From NCBI RefSeq assembly GCF_002858925.1, contig NZ_PJRS01000023.1, positions 144,109 to 208,108 on the forward strand: a stretch of DNA of 64,000 nucleotides, written 5' to 3'. The notes under the pieces were generated by a model. It ran no database searches. It was not told where the DNA came from and saw only the letters and a list, made by a program, of their open reading frames with translations. A program made the translations under genes and the position numbers. Origin of the DNA: Caulobacter zeae. GTDB lineage: Bacteria > Pseudomonadota > Alphaproteobacteria > Caulobacterales > Caulobacteraceae. Below, in pieces: positions 8,393-17,659 of the stretch (positions are counted from its first letter, which is position 1; every line of letters begins with the position of its first letter).

Positions 8393-9096
8393 CGAAGGAC
8401 GCCCACCGCGTCTGGATCACCCGCGCCCGCCCCGGCGCCGAGGCCACCGCCGCACGCCTTTCGGCGCTGGGCTTTTCGCCCCTGATCGACCCGCTGCTGG
8501 AGGTCCGCGACCTGCCGTGGACGGCCGACCTGGCCGGCGTCGGGGCCCTGGCCTTCACCAGCCGCAACGGCGTGGCCGCTTTCGCCCGGGCCAGCGCCCA
8601 GCGTGGCCTGCCGGTGTTCGCGGTCGGGGCCGCCACCGCCGACCTCGCCGCCGCGGCCGGCTTTTCCCGCATCGAATCGGCCCACGGCGACGTCGCCGCC
8701 CTGGCCGCCCTGATCGCCGCCCACCGCATGAGTTTCGAAGGCGCGGTGCTGCATCCGGCCGCCGCCGAGCCCGCCGGCGACCTCGTCTCGCCTCTGGTCC
8801 GCGCCGGGATCGCGGCTCGTACGGTCGCCATCTACGAAAGCGTCGTCCGCGCCCCGGCCGCCGAGACCCTGGCGGCGCTTTCCGATCTTCACGCCGTGCT
8901 GCTGCACTCGCCCAAGGCCGCCCGGGCGCTGGCCGCCTTGCTGACCGAGCATCCCGCGCCCGGCCTGAAGGCCTTCTGCCTGTCGCCGGCCGTGGCCGCG
9001 CCGCTTGTCGCTCTTTCCGTCGACGGACGTCTGGGGCCTGTGGCCGCCGCGCCGCGCCCCCGCGAAACAGCGTTGTTCGACCTCATCTCGCCTTAA
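8389..9096 (+). CDS. hemD: Uroporphyrinogen-III synthase HemD
   Basis: HemD cyclises hydroxymethylbilane to uroporphyrinogen III with inversion of ring D. The 235-residue protein starts MTKDAHRVWITRARPGAEAT and has the poorly conserved but recognisable family pattern: FTSRNGVAAF, VFAVGAATA, a central YESVVRAP linker and LLHSPKAARAL. The identification rests on these motifs plus its place immediately after hemC (ATGA overlap). The length is normal. Confidence 0.9.
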   Translation: MTKDAHRVWITRARPGAEATAARLSALGFSPLIDPLLEVRDLPWTADLAGVGALAFTSRNGVAAFARASAQRGLPVFAVGAATADLAAAAGFSRIESAHGDVAALAALIAAHRMSFEGAVLHPAAAEPAGDLVSPLVRAGIAARTVAIYESVVRAPAAETLAALSDLHAVLLHSPKAARALAALLTEHPAPGLKAFCLSPAVAAPLVALSVDGRLGPVAAAPRPRETALFDLISP

Positions 9097-9131
9097 GGCG
9101 AAGTTGCACCCAAATCGCGCGTGGGGCACGA

Positions 9132-10079
9132 ATGGGGATCATGAGCGCCGCCCCCGACCCCGCCGAAATCGCCGCCCCCAGCGACCCGGCCCTCTACGCC
9201 AGGAAGCCCCTGCTGGGCCCGATGTTCTGGGTGATGATCGTGCTGTGCATCGCCTGCGTCGGCGCGGGCGTCGCCATCGCCCGCTTCGGCCCGACCTGGT
9301 TCACCAGGAAGGACGCCGCCCCGCAGGCCGCGCCGACGGCCCAGCAGCCCGTCGCCGCCGGCTTCGCCGCGCCCGCCCCCGACGCGCCCGTGGTGGCCGC
9401 TCCGCCCGCGCCGTCGCCCTCCGCCGAGGTCGACCGGCTGGAAGCCCGCATCGCCCTGCTCGAATCGGGCCAGCAGCGCACGTTGGACGCCGCCGGCGCG
9501 GCCCTGGCCGCCGCCAGCCTGGCGCAGGCGGCGCAAGGCGCAGAGCCCTTCGCCGACGCCGTCGCCGCCCTCGAACGCGTGCTGCCGCCGTCGTCGGAGG
9601 TGCGCGCCCTCGAACGCCTGGCTCGACAGGGCGCCCCCACGGTCGCGGGCCTGGCCGCCGGCTTCGAGGACCTGGCCGGCCGCGCTTCGGTCGCCGCCCA
9701 CGAGCCGGGTCCCGACGCCGGGGCCCTGGCCAAGCTGCAACACGCCCTCTCGCGCGTCGTCACCATCCGCCAGGTCGGCTCGACGGTCGGAAGCGGCCCC
9801 GACGCCGCGCTGGCCCGCGCCGAGGCCCGGCTCGACGCCGGCGACCTGACCGGCGCCCTGCGCGCCCTCGACGCCCTGCCGCCCAGCGCTCGCCCGGTGC
9901 TGGCCGCCTGGCGGGCCGAGGCAGAGCGCCGGGCCGAGATCGACCGCCTGGTCGCCGCCGTCCGCGACGAGGCCCTGGCCGGCCTGATGCAGGTCTCGCG
10001 CGCCCAGCAGAACGCCCGCCTGGCCGGTGCGCCGCCCGCGAGCTCGCCCCCCGCGACCTCCGCCGGGGCCTCCCGATGA
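9132..10079 (+). CDS. Mic60/mitofilin-like inner-membrane protein
   Basis: This 315-residue protein has one transmembrane segment at about residues 31-50 (PMFWVMIVLCIACVGAGVAI). An Ala/Pro-rich linker follows, then a coiled-coil-like stretch from about residue 100 (AEVDRLEARIALLESGQQ). The C-terminal region (LSRVVTIRQVG, then RAEARLDAGDLTGALRALDAL) resembles the mitofilin domain. Alphaproteobacterial homologues of mitochondrial Mic60 are characteristically encoded between hemD and hemY, as here. Known family members shape membranes. The gene overlaps hemY by ATGA. An internal ATG (MSAAPDP) three codons later is an equally possible start. Confidence 0.8.
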   Translation: MGIMSAAPDPAEIAAPSDPALYARKPLLGPMFWVMIVLCIACVGAGVAIARFGPTWFTRKDAAPQAAPTAQQPVAAGFAAPAPDAPVVAAPPAPSPSAEVDRLEARIALLESGQQRTLDAAGAALAAASLAQAAQGAEPFADAVAALERVLPPSSEVRALERLARQGAPTVAGLAAGFEDLAGRASVAAHEPGPDAGALAKLQHALSRVVTIRQVGSTVGSGPDAALARAEARLDAGDLTGALRALDALPPSARPVLAAWRAEAERRAEIDRLVAAVRDEALAGLMQVSRAQQNARLAGAPPASSPPATSAGASR

Positions 10080-11629
10080 TCCGCGCCCTCCTCGCCCTCG
10101 TCCTGATCGCGGTCATCGCCGTGATCGTGGTCTCGCTGACCGGCGAGCCGGGCGCGGCCAGCCTGGAATGGCTGGGCTGGCGGGTCGAGATGACGGCCGC
10201 CGCCGCCGCCCTTTCGACCCTGCTGCTGGCCCTGGTCGCCGCCGGCCTGTGGCGCGGCCTGCTGTGGATCATCGAGGCGCCCAAGCGCGCCGCCCGCGCC
10301 CGCGCCGAGGCCCGTCGCAAGCAGGCTGTCGAGGCCCTGTCGCGCGGCTTTCTCGCCGTGGCCGCCGGCGACGGCTCCGAAGCCCGCCGCCTGGCCCAGA
10401 AGGCCGCCGACCTCAATGACGACGCGCCGGCCCTGGTCCGCGTGCTGGCCGCCCAGGCCGCCGAGGCGGCCGGCGACACCACCGCCGCCCGCCAGGCCTG
10501 GAACGCCATGCTGGGCTTTCCCGAGATGCGCCTGGCCGGCCTGCGCGGCCTGATGCAGTTGGCCCTGGCCGAGGGCGACCGCGCCTTGGCGCTGCGGCAC
10601 GCCGAAACCGCCTATGGCCTGGCCCGCTCGGCCCTGTGGGCGTGGCGCGCCCTGCTGGAAGCCCGGCTGGAGGCCGGCGACTGGGCCGCAGCCCTGCAAC
10701 TCGTCCAGAGCGGCCAGGAGCGCAAGATCGTCTCGCCGCTGGTGGCCGAGCGCGCCCGCGCCGCGCTGCTGGCCGCCTCGGCGGCGAACCTGGAAGACAG
10801 CGACGATCCCAAGGCCCTGGACCAGGCCCTCGACTTCGCCCTGCAGTCGGTGAAGCTGAAGTCCGACTTCGCCCCCGGCGTGGTCATGGCCGCCCGCCTT
10901 CTGGCCGCCGACGGCAAGGCCGCCAAGGCCGCGACCCTGATCGAGGCCGCCTGGAAGGGCGCGCCCCACCCGGCCCTGTGGCTGGCCTATCGCGACCTCA
11001 AGACCAGCGAGACCCCCAAGGCCCGCGCCGCCCGCCTCTCTGCCCTGGCCCAGCTCAAGCCCGAGGCCCGCGAAAGCCGCATCCTCAAGGTCGAGAGCGC
11101 CCTGATCGCCGGCGACCCGGTCGCCGCCCGCGCCGCCGCCCGCCTGCTGCCCGAGGAAACCTCGCCCACGGCCCGCCTGGCCGGCCTGATGGCCCGCGTC
11201 GCCTTCGCCTGCGCCGAGCCCGACGAAGCCCGCGCCTGGGTCGCCCGGGGCGTGGCCGCACCGCAGGAGCCCGACTGGAGCGATCTTGACCCCGAGGGCC
11301 AGGCCTTCGCCTACGGCCGCGAGGACTGGGCCCGCCTGGCCGCCAGCTACGCCGAGACCGGGGAACTGATCCACCCGCGCTTCGAGCGCCGCGAACGCAC
11401 GATGAGCGACCTGCCCCAGCTGCCCTCGGCCTACGCCCAGTCGACCCTGGCCGAATCCACCGCCTTCGTGCACGCGGCCGAGACCGGCGGGGCCCTGATC
11501 CCGTTTCCGGACGACCCCGGCGTGCTCGACGAACCGCCCTCGCCCGACGCTCCCGGCCCCGCTCCGGCGCCCCGTCGCAACACGGGCGCACGACGACGCT
11601 TGGCAAGCGGCCCGCGCCCCGCTAAATAG
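10076..11629 (+). CDS. hemY: HemY-like TPR membrane protein
   Basis: The 517-residue protein has two N-terminal transmembrane segments (MIRALLALVLIAVIAVIVVS and AALSTLLLALVAAGLWRGLL). About 380 residues of alanine-rich TPR-like helical repeats follow, then a Pro-rich tail. This is the HemY_N/TPR family, not the Bacillus protoporphyrinogen oxidase of the same name. It accompanies hem genes across proteobacteria; its biochemical role is unsettled, and in alphaproteobacteria it sits beside Mic60. Translation is coupled to the Mic60-like gene. Its last codons overlap a likely tRNA promoter. Confidence 0.85.
   Translation: MIRALLALVLIAVIAVIVVSLTGEPGAASLEWLGWRVEMTAAAAALSTLLLALVAAGLWRGLLWIIEAPKRAARARAEARRKQAVEALSRGFLAVAAGDGSEARRLAQKAADLNDDAPALVRVLAAQAAEAAGDTTAARQAWNAMLGFPEMRLAGLRGLMQLALAEGDRALALRHAETAYGLARSALWAWRALLEARLEAGDWAAALQLVQSGQERKIVSPLVAERARAALLAASAANLEDSDDPKALDQALDFALQSVKLKSDFAPGVVMAARLLAADGKAAKAATLIEAAWKGAPHPALWLAYRDLKTSETPKARAARLSALAQLKPEARESRILKVESALIAGDPVAARAAARLLPEETSPTARLAGLMARVAFACAEPDEARAWVARGVAAPQEPDWSDLDPEGQAFAYGREDWARLAASYAETGELIHPRFERRERTMSDLPQLPSAYAQSTLAESTAFVHAAETGGALIPFPDDPGVLDEPPSPDAPGPAPAPRRNTGARRRLASGPRPAK
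11600..11628 (+). promoter_or_regulatory. Probable promoter of tRNA-Thr inside the end of hemY
   Basis: TTGGCAA at 11600-11606, 14 bases, then GCTAAATA at 11621-11628 closely follows the Caulobacter housekeeping pattern (TTGaCgS, 10-14 bases, GCTANAWC). It ends about 40 bases before the tRNA, so transcription would start just upstream of the mature 5' end. Confidence 0.5.
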
Positions 11630-11669
11630 GCCGCTCCTCGCGCCCGGCGATTCTGCCGAAGCGCCGTGG

Positions 11670-11745
11670 GCCGCCTTAGCTCAGCCGGTAGAGCGGCGCA
11701 TTCGTAATGCGTAGGTCAGGTGTTCGAGTCACCTAGGCGGCACCA
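11670..11745 (+). tRNA. tRNA-Thr (anticodon CGU)
   Basis: The 76-base cloverleaf is complete. The acceptor arms are GCCGCCT and AGGCGGC, the D arm is GCTC/GAGC, and the anticodon stem GCGCA/TGCGT holds the loop TTCGTAA. The T arm is AGGTG-TTCGAGT-CACCT and the 3' CCA is encoded. Anticodon CGT at positions 34-36 reads ACG threonine codons. Confidence 0.96.
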
Positions 11746-12003
11746 CCACTTCCCCCTTCCTAATATCGGCTCGCCCATTCGGGCCGCGTTCGCGCGCCCG
11801 CGAGGCGGGAGCGATGCGGCATGTGCGCGCCTCGCGCGCAACCCTCAATGGCCAAGCTTTGACTGCACAACCTTTCCACAGCTTGCGCGCCGGTCGAACA
11901 AGCAACGGTCACAAGCCGGCCCTATCCCCCTCGATCCAAGGTTGACGTTGACGCGCGGGGGCGGGACGCGCGCGATCGGCTGATCCGGATTTCGGGGATC
12001 GAG

Positions 12004-13926
12004 ATGCAGTACCGCAAGGACATCGACGGCCTGCGCGCCGTGGCCGTGCTGCCGGTGGTGGCCTTCCACGCCGGCTTCAACCAGCTGCCCGGCGGCTTCG
12101 TTGGGGTTGACGTGTTCTTCGTCATCTCCGGCTACCTGATCACCGGCAACATCTTCGCCGAGCTCTCGCGGGGCGACTTCTCGCTGCTGCGGTTCTACGA
12201 GCGGCGGGTCCGGCGGATCGCGCCGGCCCTGCTGGCGGTGCTGGTCGCGGCCACGGCGCTGGCCTATTTCACCCTGTTGCCCGGCGAGATGCTGGAATAC
12301 GCCCGCAGCCTGATCGCGGCGGTGTTCTCGGCCTCGAACGTCTTCTTCTGGACGCAGGCCGGCTATTTCGACTCCGACTCCTCGACCAAGCTCCTGCTGC
12401 ACACCTGGTCGCTGTCGGTGGAGGAGCAGTTCTACATCGTCTTCCCGCTGTTGCTGTCGTTCCTGCTGCGGGCGTTCCCCACCCGGCTGAAGCCGATCAT
12501 CTGGGGCCTGATGGCCGCCTCGTTCGCGAGCGCCGTGGCCAGCGTGGCCCTGGCGCCCAGCGCGGCCTTCTACCTGCCGCACAACCGCGCCTGGGAGCTG
12601 ATGATCGGCTCGGTGCTGGCGCTGGGCATGGTTCCGAAGATCCGTGCCGCCTGGCTGCGGGAAGCCGCCGCCCTCTCGGGCCTGGCCATGATCGGCGCGG
12701 CGGTGCTCTTCTACCGCGAGCAGATGCCCTTCCCCGGCGCCGCCGCCATCCTGCCCTGCCTGGGCGCGGCCCTGGTCATCGCCGCCGGCGAGACGGGGCC
12801 GACGCTGATGGGCCGCCTGCTGTCGTGGCGGCCGGTGGTGTTCATCGGCCTGATCTCCTACTCGCTGTACCTGTGGCACTGGCCGGTGATGGTCGGCGCC
12901 CAGATGAACAGCTTCCTGTTCGGCGGCGCCCCGGCCATGGCGATCAAGCTCGGCACGGTGCTAGTCTCGCTGGTGCTGGCGACGATCTCGTGGTGGCTGA
13001 TCGAGCGGCCGTTCCGGGTCGGACCACTGAAGCTGCCCCGCAAGGCGCTGTTCCAGGCCGCCGGCGCGGCCGCGGCCGTGCTGGTCGCCGTCGGCGCGGC
13101 CGGCCAGGTCGACCACGGCCTCTCCTACCGCTACTCGCCGCGCGTCCAGCAGATCGCCGACCTCTTGACCGACAAGAGCCACCGCCAGATGCGCGAGGGC
13201 ACCTGCTTCCTGCCGTCGGGCTCGACCGTCGACGACTTCGACATGGCGTGCGTGCGCCAGGACCCCAAGCGCCGCGACTACCTGCTGATCGGCGACAGCC
13301 ACGCCGCCCACCTGTGGTACGGCCTGGCCAAGGCCATGCCGGGCGTCAACGTGATGCAGGCCACCGCCTCGGGCTGCAAGCCGACCCTGACCCATCCCGG
13401 CTCGGCCGAGGAGCGCTGCGTGGCGCTGATGGACCGGATGTTCGACGACTACCTGCCGGCCCACAAGGTCGACACCGTGGTGCTGGCCGCCCGCTGGAAG
13501 CGCGAGGACCTGCCGCGCCTGGAGTCCACCCTGACCAGGCTGCGCGGCCAGGGCCTGGACGTCATCGTGTTCGGCCCGATCATCGAGTACCGCTCGCCCC
13601 TGCCCCGCCTGCTGGCCGTCTCCGACCGCCTGCACGACCCCGATTTCGTCGACGAGCAGCGCATCGACGTCAGCGGCGTCGATCGCGAGATCGGCAAGCT
13701 GGCGCGCAAGAAGGGCGCCCGCTACGTCTCGCTGGCCTCGGCCATGTGCCCCGCCGGCCATTGCCTGGAGATCGATCCCAAGGGCTATCCGGTGCAGTTC
13801 GACTATGGCCACCTGACCGGCAGCGGCTCGGAAATCCTGGCCCGGCGGGTGATCGCCCAGGATCCGACCCTGAGCCAGGGCCCGATCGCCGCCGCGCCCG
13901 TGGCGGCGAGCGCCAAGGGCGCCTGA
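12004..13926 (+). CDS. OafA/YrhL-type acyltransferase with C-terminal SGNH domain
   Basis: This 640-residue membrane protein acylates (usually acetylates) surface glycans. The N-terminal acyltransferase-3 domain, about residues 1-360, starts YRKDIDGLRAVAVLPVVAFH, contains the catalytic-type histidine and FFVISGYLITG, and spans roughly ten membrane helices. The C-terminal periplasmic SGNH domain has LLIGDSHAAHLWYGLA and ends with a DYGHLTGSGSE block that likely supplies the remaining catalytic residues. This fused layout is standard for O-antigen or exopolysaccharide acetylases. It is monocistronic, so the target polymer is unknown. Confidence 0.9.
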   Translation: MQYRKDIDGLRAVAVLPVVAFHAGFNQLPGGFVGVDVFFVISGYLITGNIFAELSRGDFSLLRFYERRVRRIAPALLAVLVAATALAYFTLLPGEMLEYARSLIAAVFSASNVFFWTQAGYFDSDSSTKLLLHTWSLSVEEQFYIVFPLLLSFLLRAFPTRLKPIIWGLMAASFASAVASVALAPSAAFYLPHNRAWELMIGSVLALGMVPKIRAAWLREAAALSGLAMIGAAVLFYREQMPFPGAAAILPCLGAALVIAAGETGPTLMGRLLSWRPVVFIGLISYSLYLWHWPVMVGAQMNSFLFGGAPAMAIKLGTVLVSLVLATISWWLIERPFRVGPLKLPRKALFQAAGAAAAVLVAVGAAGQVDHGLSYRYSPRVQQIADLLTDKSHRQMREGTCFLPSGSTVDDFDMACVRQDPKRRDYLLIGDSHAAHLWYGLAKAMPGVNVMQATASGCKPTLTHPGSAEERCVALMDRMFDDYLPAHKVDTVVLAARWKREDLPRLESTLTRLRGQGLDVIVFGPIIEYRSPLPRLLAVSDRLHDPDFVDEQRIDVSGVDREIGKLARKKGARYVSLASAMCPAGHCLEIDPKGYPVQFDYGHLTGSGSEILARRVIAQDPTLSQGPIAAAPVAASAKGA

Positions 13927-13991
13927 GCCCTTCGGTTGCAAGCCGCGCCCTAGCGCGCGAAGGTCGCGCCCTAGATTAGAGGGGGCCTTCC

Positions 13992-14627
13992 ATGCAGCTG
14001 ATCAGCCTTCCGGCCTCGCCGTTCGCGACCCGGGTCAGGATCGCGCTCCGGGCCAAGGGCCTGGACGTCGAGATCGTCCCGCCGCCGTCGGGCTGGCCCC
14101 AAGACCGGCGGTTTCGCGACATCAGCCCGACGGGCCGCGTGCCGGTGCTGATCCTCGACGACGGCGAGGCGGTGTGGGAGTCGGCCGTCATCCTGGAGCT
14201 TCTGGAGGAGCTCTTCCCCCAGGCGCGCCCGCTGCTGCCCGCCGGCGTCCTGGAACGCGCGCGGGCGCGGCAGCTGGTGCGCGTGGCCGATCTCTACCTG
14301 ATGCCGCCGATGGTCGCGCTGGCTGCGCCCCAGAGCCCGACCGAGAACCGTCGGCTGCTTGAGCAGCTGACCGACGCCCTGTCCATGCTCGACGACCTGC
14401 TGGAAGACGGCCCCTACGCCGTCGGCGGATCACTGTCTCACGCCGACTGCGCGATCGCGCCGGTGCTGCTGGCCGCCCGGATCACGGGCAGCCGCCTTGG
14501 GATCGATGTGATCGAGGCGCTGCCGCGCGTGGAGGCCTATACGCGCGCGATGATCCGCGACGAGCACATCCTGGAGGCGCTCCTGGAAATGCAAGAGGGG
14601 ATCCGGCGCCTCGTCCCGAGCCGCTGA
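13992..14627 (+). CDS. Glutathione S-transferase family protein
   Basis: The 211-residue protein starts MQLISLPASPFATRVRIALRAKGLDVEIV, a thioredoxin-fold GST N-domain. The glutathione-binding segment is GRVPVLILDDGEAVWESAVI, where cis-Pro is in VPVL and the E-S pair binds the gamma-glutamyl group. An all-helical C-domain follows, with the N-capping pattern SHADCAIAPVL. The length is normal. It is related to maleylacetoacetate isomerase/zeta-like GSTs, but the reaction cannot be told. It is convergent with the ferredoxin gene. Confidence 0.85.
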   Translation: MQLISLPASPFATRVRIALRAKGLDVEIVPPPSGWPQDRRFRDISPTGRVPVLILDDGEAVWESAVILELLEELFPQARPLLPAGVLERARARQLVRVADLYLMPPMVALAAPQSPTENRRLLEQLTDALSMLDDLLEDGPYAVGGSLSHADCAIAPVLLAARITGSRLGIDVIEALPRVEAYTRAMIRDEHILEALLEMQEGIRRLVPSR

Positions 14628-14658
14628 GATCCCCTCGCCTGCCCAGTGCTGGCAAGTA

Positions 14659-14991
<333 letters not shown>

Positions 14992-15005
14992 CTATTCGGG
15001 CGGCT

Positions 15006-16250
15006 TCAGGCCGCCACTTCCTTCATGGATATCGCCGGATCGGACAGCTTTGTCTTAGACACGGGCGTCCGCTTGGCGATCAATTGTTTGCCGGCCATGA
15101 ACTCGGGCGGCGCGTTGACGGCTTCCACGGCCTGGACGAGGTCGCCCTTGAGGTGGAAGACGGCGAATTTGGCGGCGGCCACGTCGCCGCGCACGATGGT
15201 GCTGTCGGCGTCGAACGGCAGGCCGGCGATCTGGAGCTTCAGGTCGTACTGGTCGGACCAGAACCACGGCACTTCCGGCGAAGGGCCCGCGCGGCCGACG
15301 ATGGCGGCGGCGGCCTGCTTGGCCTGCTCCAGGGCGTTGGGCACGCTTTCGAGGCGGAACTGGCGCTCGTACAGCGGCAGCGGCCGGTGGGTCACGTCGC
15401 CGATGGCGAAGACGCGCGGGTCGCTGGTGCGGGCTTCCAGGTCGACGACGATGCCGCCCGTGCACTCCAGGCCCGCGTCCTGAGCCAGCTCGACATTGGG
15501 ATGGGCGCCGACGCCGACCAGGGCGGCGTCGCAGGCCACGACCTCGCCGCCCTTCAGGCGCACGCCGGTGACGTGGCCGTTCTCGCCCTCGAAGGCCTCG
15601 ACATTGGCGTTCAGCTCGAACGTCACGCCGTGGGCGCCGTGATAGTCCTGGAAGAAGGTCGACAGGGTCTCGCAGGCCACTCGGGCCAGCACGCGGCTCT
15701 CGCGCTCGATGACGGTGGCCTCGGCCCCCAGCGCACGGGCGGAAGCCGCCGCCTCCAGGCCGACATAGCCGCCGCCGACCACGGCCAGGCGCTTAGCCGG
15801 CCCCAGGGCGGCCTTCAGGCTTTCCGCGTCGGCCGCCGTGCGCAGGGCCAGCACGCCGGCCAGGTCCGCGCCAGGGATCGGCAGCTCGCGGGCGCGGGCG
15901 CCGGTGGCAAGGATCAGGAAATCGTAGGTAATGACCTCGCCCGAAGCGAGGCTCACGGTGCGGTCGCCGCGGTTGAGGCTGGTCGCCACGCCTTGCAGGC
16001 GCAGGGCGACATTGGCCTCGGCGTACCAGTCCTGCGGCTTCAGAGCGAGGCTCTCGGCGTCGGCCTCGCCCTTCAGCCAGGCCTTGGACAGCGGCGGGCG
16101 CTGGTAGGGCAGCAGCGGCTCTTCGCCGATCAGCACGATCGGGCCCTCGTGGCCGTACTGGCGCAGGAAGGCGGCGGCCGAGCCGCCGGCATGGCCGGCG
16201 CCGACGATCACCACCTTGGCCTTCGGATCGCTCACGACCGCTTCACTCAA
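15006..16250 (-). CDS. FAD-dependent ferredoxin reductase (rhodocoxin/putidaredoxin reductase type)
   Basis: The protein transfers electrons from NAD(P)H to a 2Fe-2S ferredoxin. It has an FAD-binding VVIVGAGHAGGSAAAFLRQ, LILATGARAR, the NADH-binding loop LAVVGGGYVGLEAAASARAL and the FAD-contacting FAIGDVTHRP. The start is uncertain. A TTG at 16250 has GGGAG nine bases upstream and is preferred. A GTG at 16268 would add 6 residues and a GTG at 16235 would remove 5. It lies 26 bases upstream of the ferredoxin gene, its probable partner. Confidence 0.88.
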   Translation of the reverse strand: MSEAVVSDPKAKVVIVGAGHAGGSAAAFLRQYGHEGPIVLIGEEPLLPYQRPPLSKAWLKGEADAESLALKPQDWYAEANVALRLQGVATSLNRGDRTVSLASGEVITYDFLILATGARARELPIPGADLAGVLALRTAADAESLKAALGPAKRLAVVGGGYVGLEAAASARALGAEATVIERESRVLARVACETLSTFFQDYHGAHGVTFELNANVEAFEGENGHVTGVRLKGGEVVACDAALVGVGAHPNVELAQDAGLECTGGIVVDLEARTSDPRVFAIGDVTHRPLPLYERQFRLESVPNALEQAKQAAAAIVGRAGPSPEVPWFWSDQYDLKLQIAGLPFDADSTIVRGDVAAAKFAVFHLKGDLVQAVEAVNAPPEFMAGKQLIAKRTPVSKTKLSDPAISMKEVAA

Positions 16251-16312
16251 CGCGTTTGTCTCCCGCACGGAACAAAATTGACGACCCCGTCATCTTTTGC
16301 AAGCCGATCCGG

Positions 16313-16870
16313 CTAGCCCGGACGGGTCATCCAGAACCAGCCATAGAACAGCAACCAACCCGTCGTGAAGACGGCCAGCAGCGTCTTTGGCCCCACTCGC
16401 CTGCGCATCATGGCGCCGATCAGCGAAAACGCCGCCGCCACGAGCAGAAAGCGCGGCAGGCGAACAGGCAGGGCCGCGGGGGCGAAGGCCGGCAGGCTGG
16501 CGCCCGCCTGCGGGGCCAGGGCCGCATAGACCTTGTAGGGCGTCGAGGTCAGCGGTCCCTTCAGGCTGGCCAGGATCCAGCCCTCGCGGGCCATGTCGCC
16601 CCTAGCCTTGTCGATCATGGCGTCGGAGACCGACGGCACGGCCGCCACCGCCTTCAGCGCCTGACCGGGCGCATTGGCGCTCCACAGCCACATGGCCGCC
16701 CCGCCGACCATCGCCCCCAGGGCTGCGGCCAGGCTGGCCATGGCCCCCATGCGAAAGCCTCGCCGCAGAGCGACGAGGCTTATGAGCACGTCCGGAACGA
16801 CGAAGAACAGGAAGCCCTCGGCCGCGCCCCACAGGAATGCGGCGAGACCGAAGGCCCGGGCAGTCGTCAG
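16313..16870 (-). CDS. Small integral membrane protein downstream of sdhB
   Basis: The reading frame encodes about 185 residues with three or four hydrophobic segments and a hydrophilic region in the middle. The pattern [20 protein letters not shown] followed by a Gly/Ala-rich helix resembles VTT/DedA-like small membrane proteins, but only weakly. The first ATG or GTG (16789) would cut through the conserved-looking first helix. A CTG at 16870, overlapping the sdhB stop and preceded by GGAG, restores it, so non-AUG translation coupled to sdhB is proposed. The function is unknown. Confidence 0.5.
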   Translation of the reverse strand: MTTARAFGLAAFLWGAAEGFLFFVVPDVLISLVALRRGFRMGAMASLAAALGAMVGGAAMWLWSANAPGQALKAVAAVPSVSDAMIDKARGDMAREGWILASLKGPLTSTPYKVYAALAPQAGASLPAFAPAALPVRLPRFLLVAAAFSLIGAMMRRRVGPKTLLAVFTTGWLLFYGWFWMTRPG

Positions 16871-17649
16871 ACCACCCGCTCCACCAGCATCTTCTTGATC
16901 GAGGCGATGGCCTTGGCCGGGTTCAGCCCCTTCGGGCAGACCTGGGCGCAGTTCATGATCGTGTGGCAGCGATAGAGCTTGAACGGGTCCTCGAGGTCGT
17001 CGAGGCGCTCGCCGGTGGCTTCATCGCGGCTGTCGATCAGCCAGCGGTAGGCGTGCAGCAGGGCCGCCGGGCCCAGGTACTTCTCGCCGTTCCACCAGTA
17101 GCTGGGGCACGAGGTCGAGCAGCAGGCGCACAGGATGCACTCGTAGAGACCGTCGAGCTTCTCGCGGTCTTCCGGAGCCTGGCGCCATTCCTTCTGCGGC
17201 TCGGGGGTCGTGGTGTGCAGCCACGGCTCGATCGAGGCGTATTGGGCGTAGAACAGCGTCAGGTCCGGGATCAGGTCCTTGACCACCGGCACGTGCGGCA
17301 GCGGGCTGATCTGCACGGCCTTGCCCGGGGTCTCCGAGTGACCGTGCGTGCAGGCCAGGGTGTTGCGGCCGCCGATGTTCATCGCGCACGAACCGCAGAC
17401 ACCCTCGCGGCACGACCGGCGGAAGGCCAGGGTCGGATCGATGGTGTTCTTGATGTAGAGCAGCGCGTCCAGGACCATGGGACCGCAGGCGTCGACGTCG
17501 ACGTCATAGGTGTCCCACCGCGGGTTCATCCCGGTTTCGGGATCGTAGCGGTAGATCTTGAACGAGCGCACGTTCTTGGCGCCGGCCGGAGCGGGCCAGT
17601 GCTTGCCGCTCTGGACGCGGGAGTTCTTGGGAAGAGAGAGCTGGACCAT
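16867..17649 (-). CDS. sdhB: Succinate dehydrogenase iron-sulfur subunit SdhB
   Basis: SdhB carries electrons from the flavoprotein to quinone in complex II of the inner membrane. The 260-residue protein has the 2Fe-2S motif [14 protein letters not shown], the 4Fe-4S motif [12 protein letters not shown] and the 3Fe-4S motif [17 protein letters not shown]. The length is normal. It is last of the four sdh genes, 10 bases after sdhA. Confidence 0.97.
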   Translation of the reverse strand: MVQLSLPKNSRVQSGKHWPAPAGAKNVRSFKIYRYDPETGMNPRWDTYDVDVDACGPMVLDALLYIKNTIDPTLAFRRSCREGVCGSCAMNIGGRNTLACTHGHSETPGKAVQISPLPHVPVVKDLIPDLTLFYAQYASIEPWLHTTTPEPQKEWRQAPEDREKLDGLYECILCACCSTSCPSYWWNGEKYLGPAALLHAYRWLIDSRDEATGERLDDLEDPFKLYRCHTIMNCAQVCPKGLNPAKAIASIKKMLVERVV

Positions 17650-17659
17650 CTGCGTTCCC

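Noticed and set aside
9194..11473. 759-codon open frame on the minus strand
   Set aside because: It is a shadow of the Mic60-like and hemY genes caused by high GC. Its protein is Gly/Gln/Ala/Arg-rich with no domain, while the plus-strand genes have clear membrane and TPR features.
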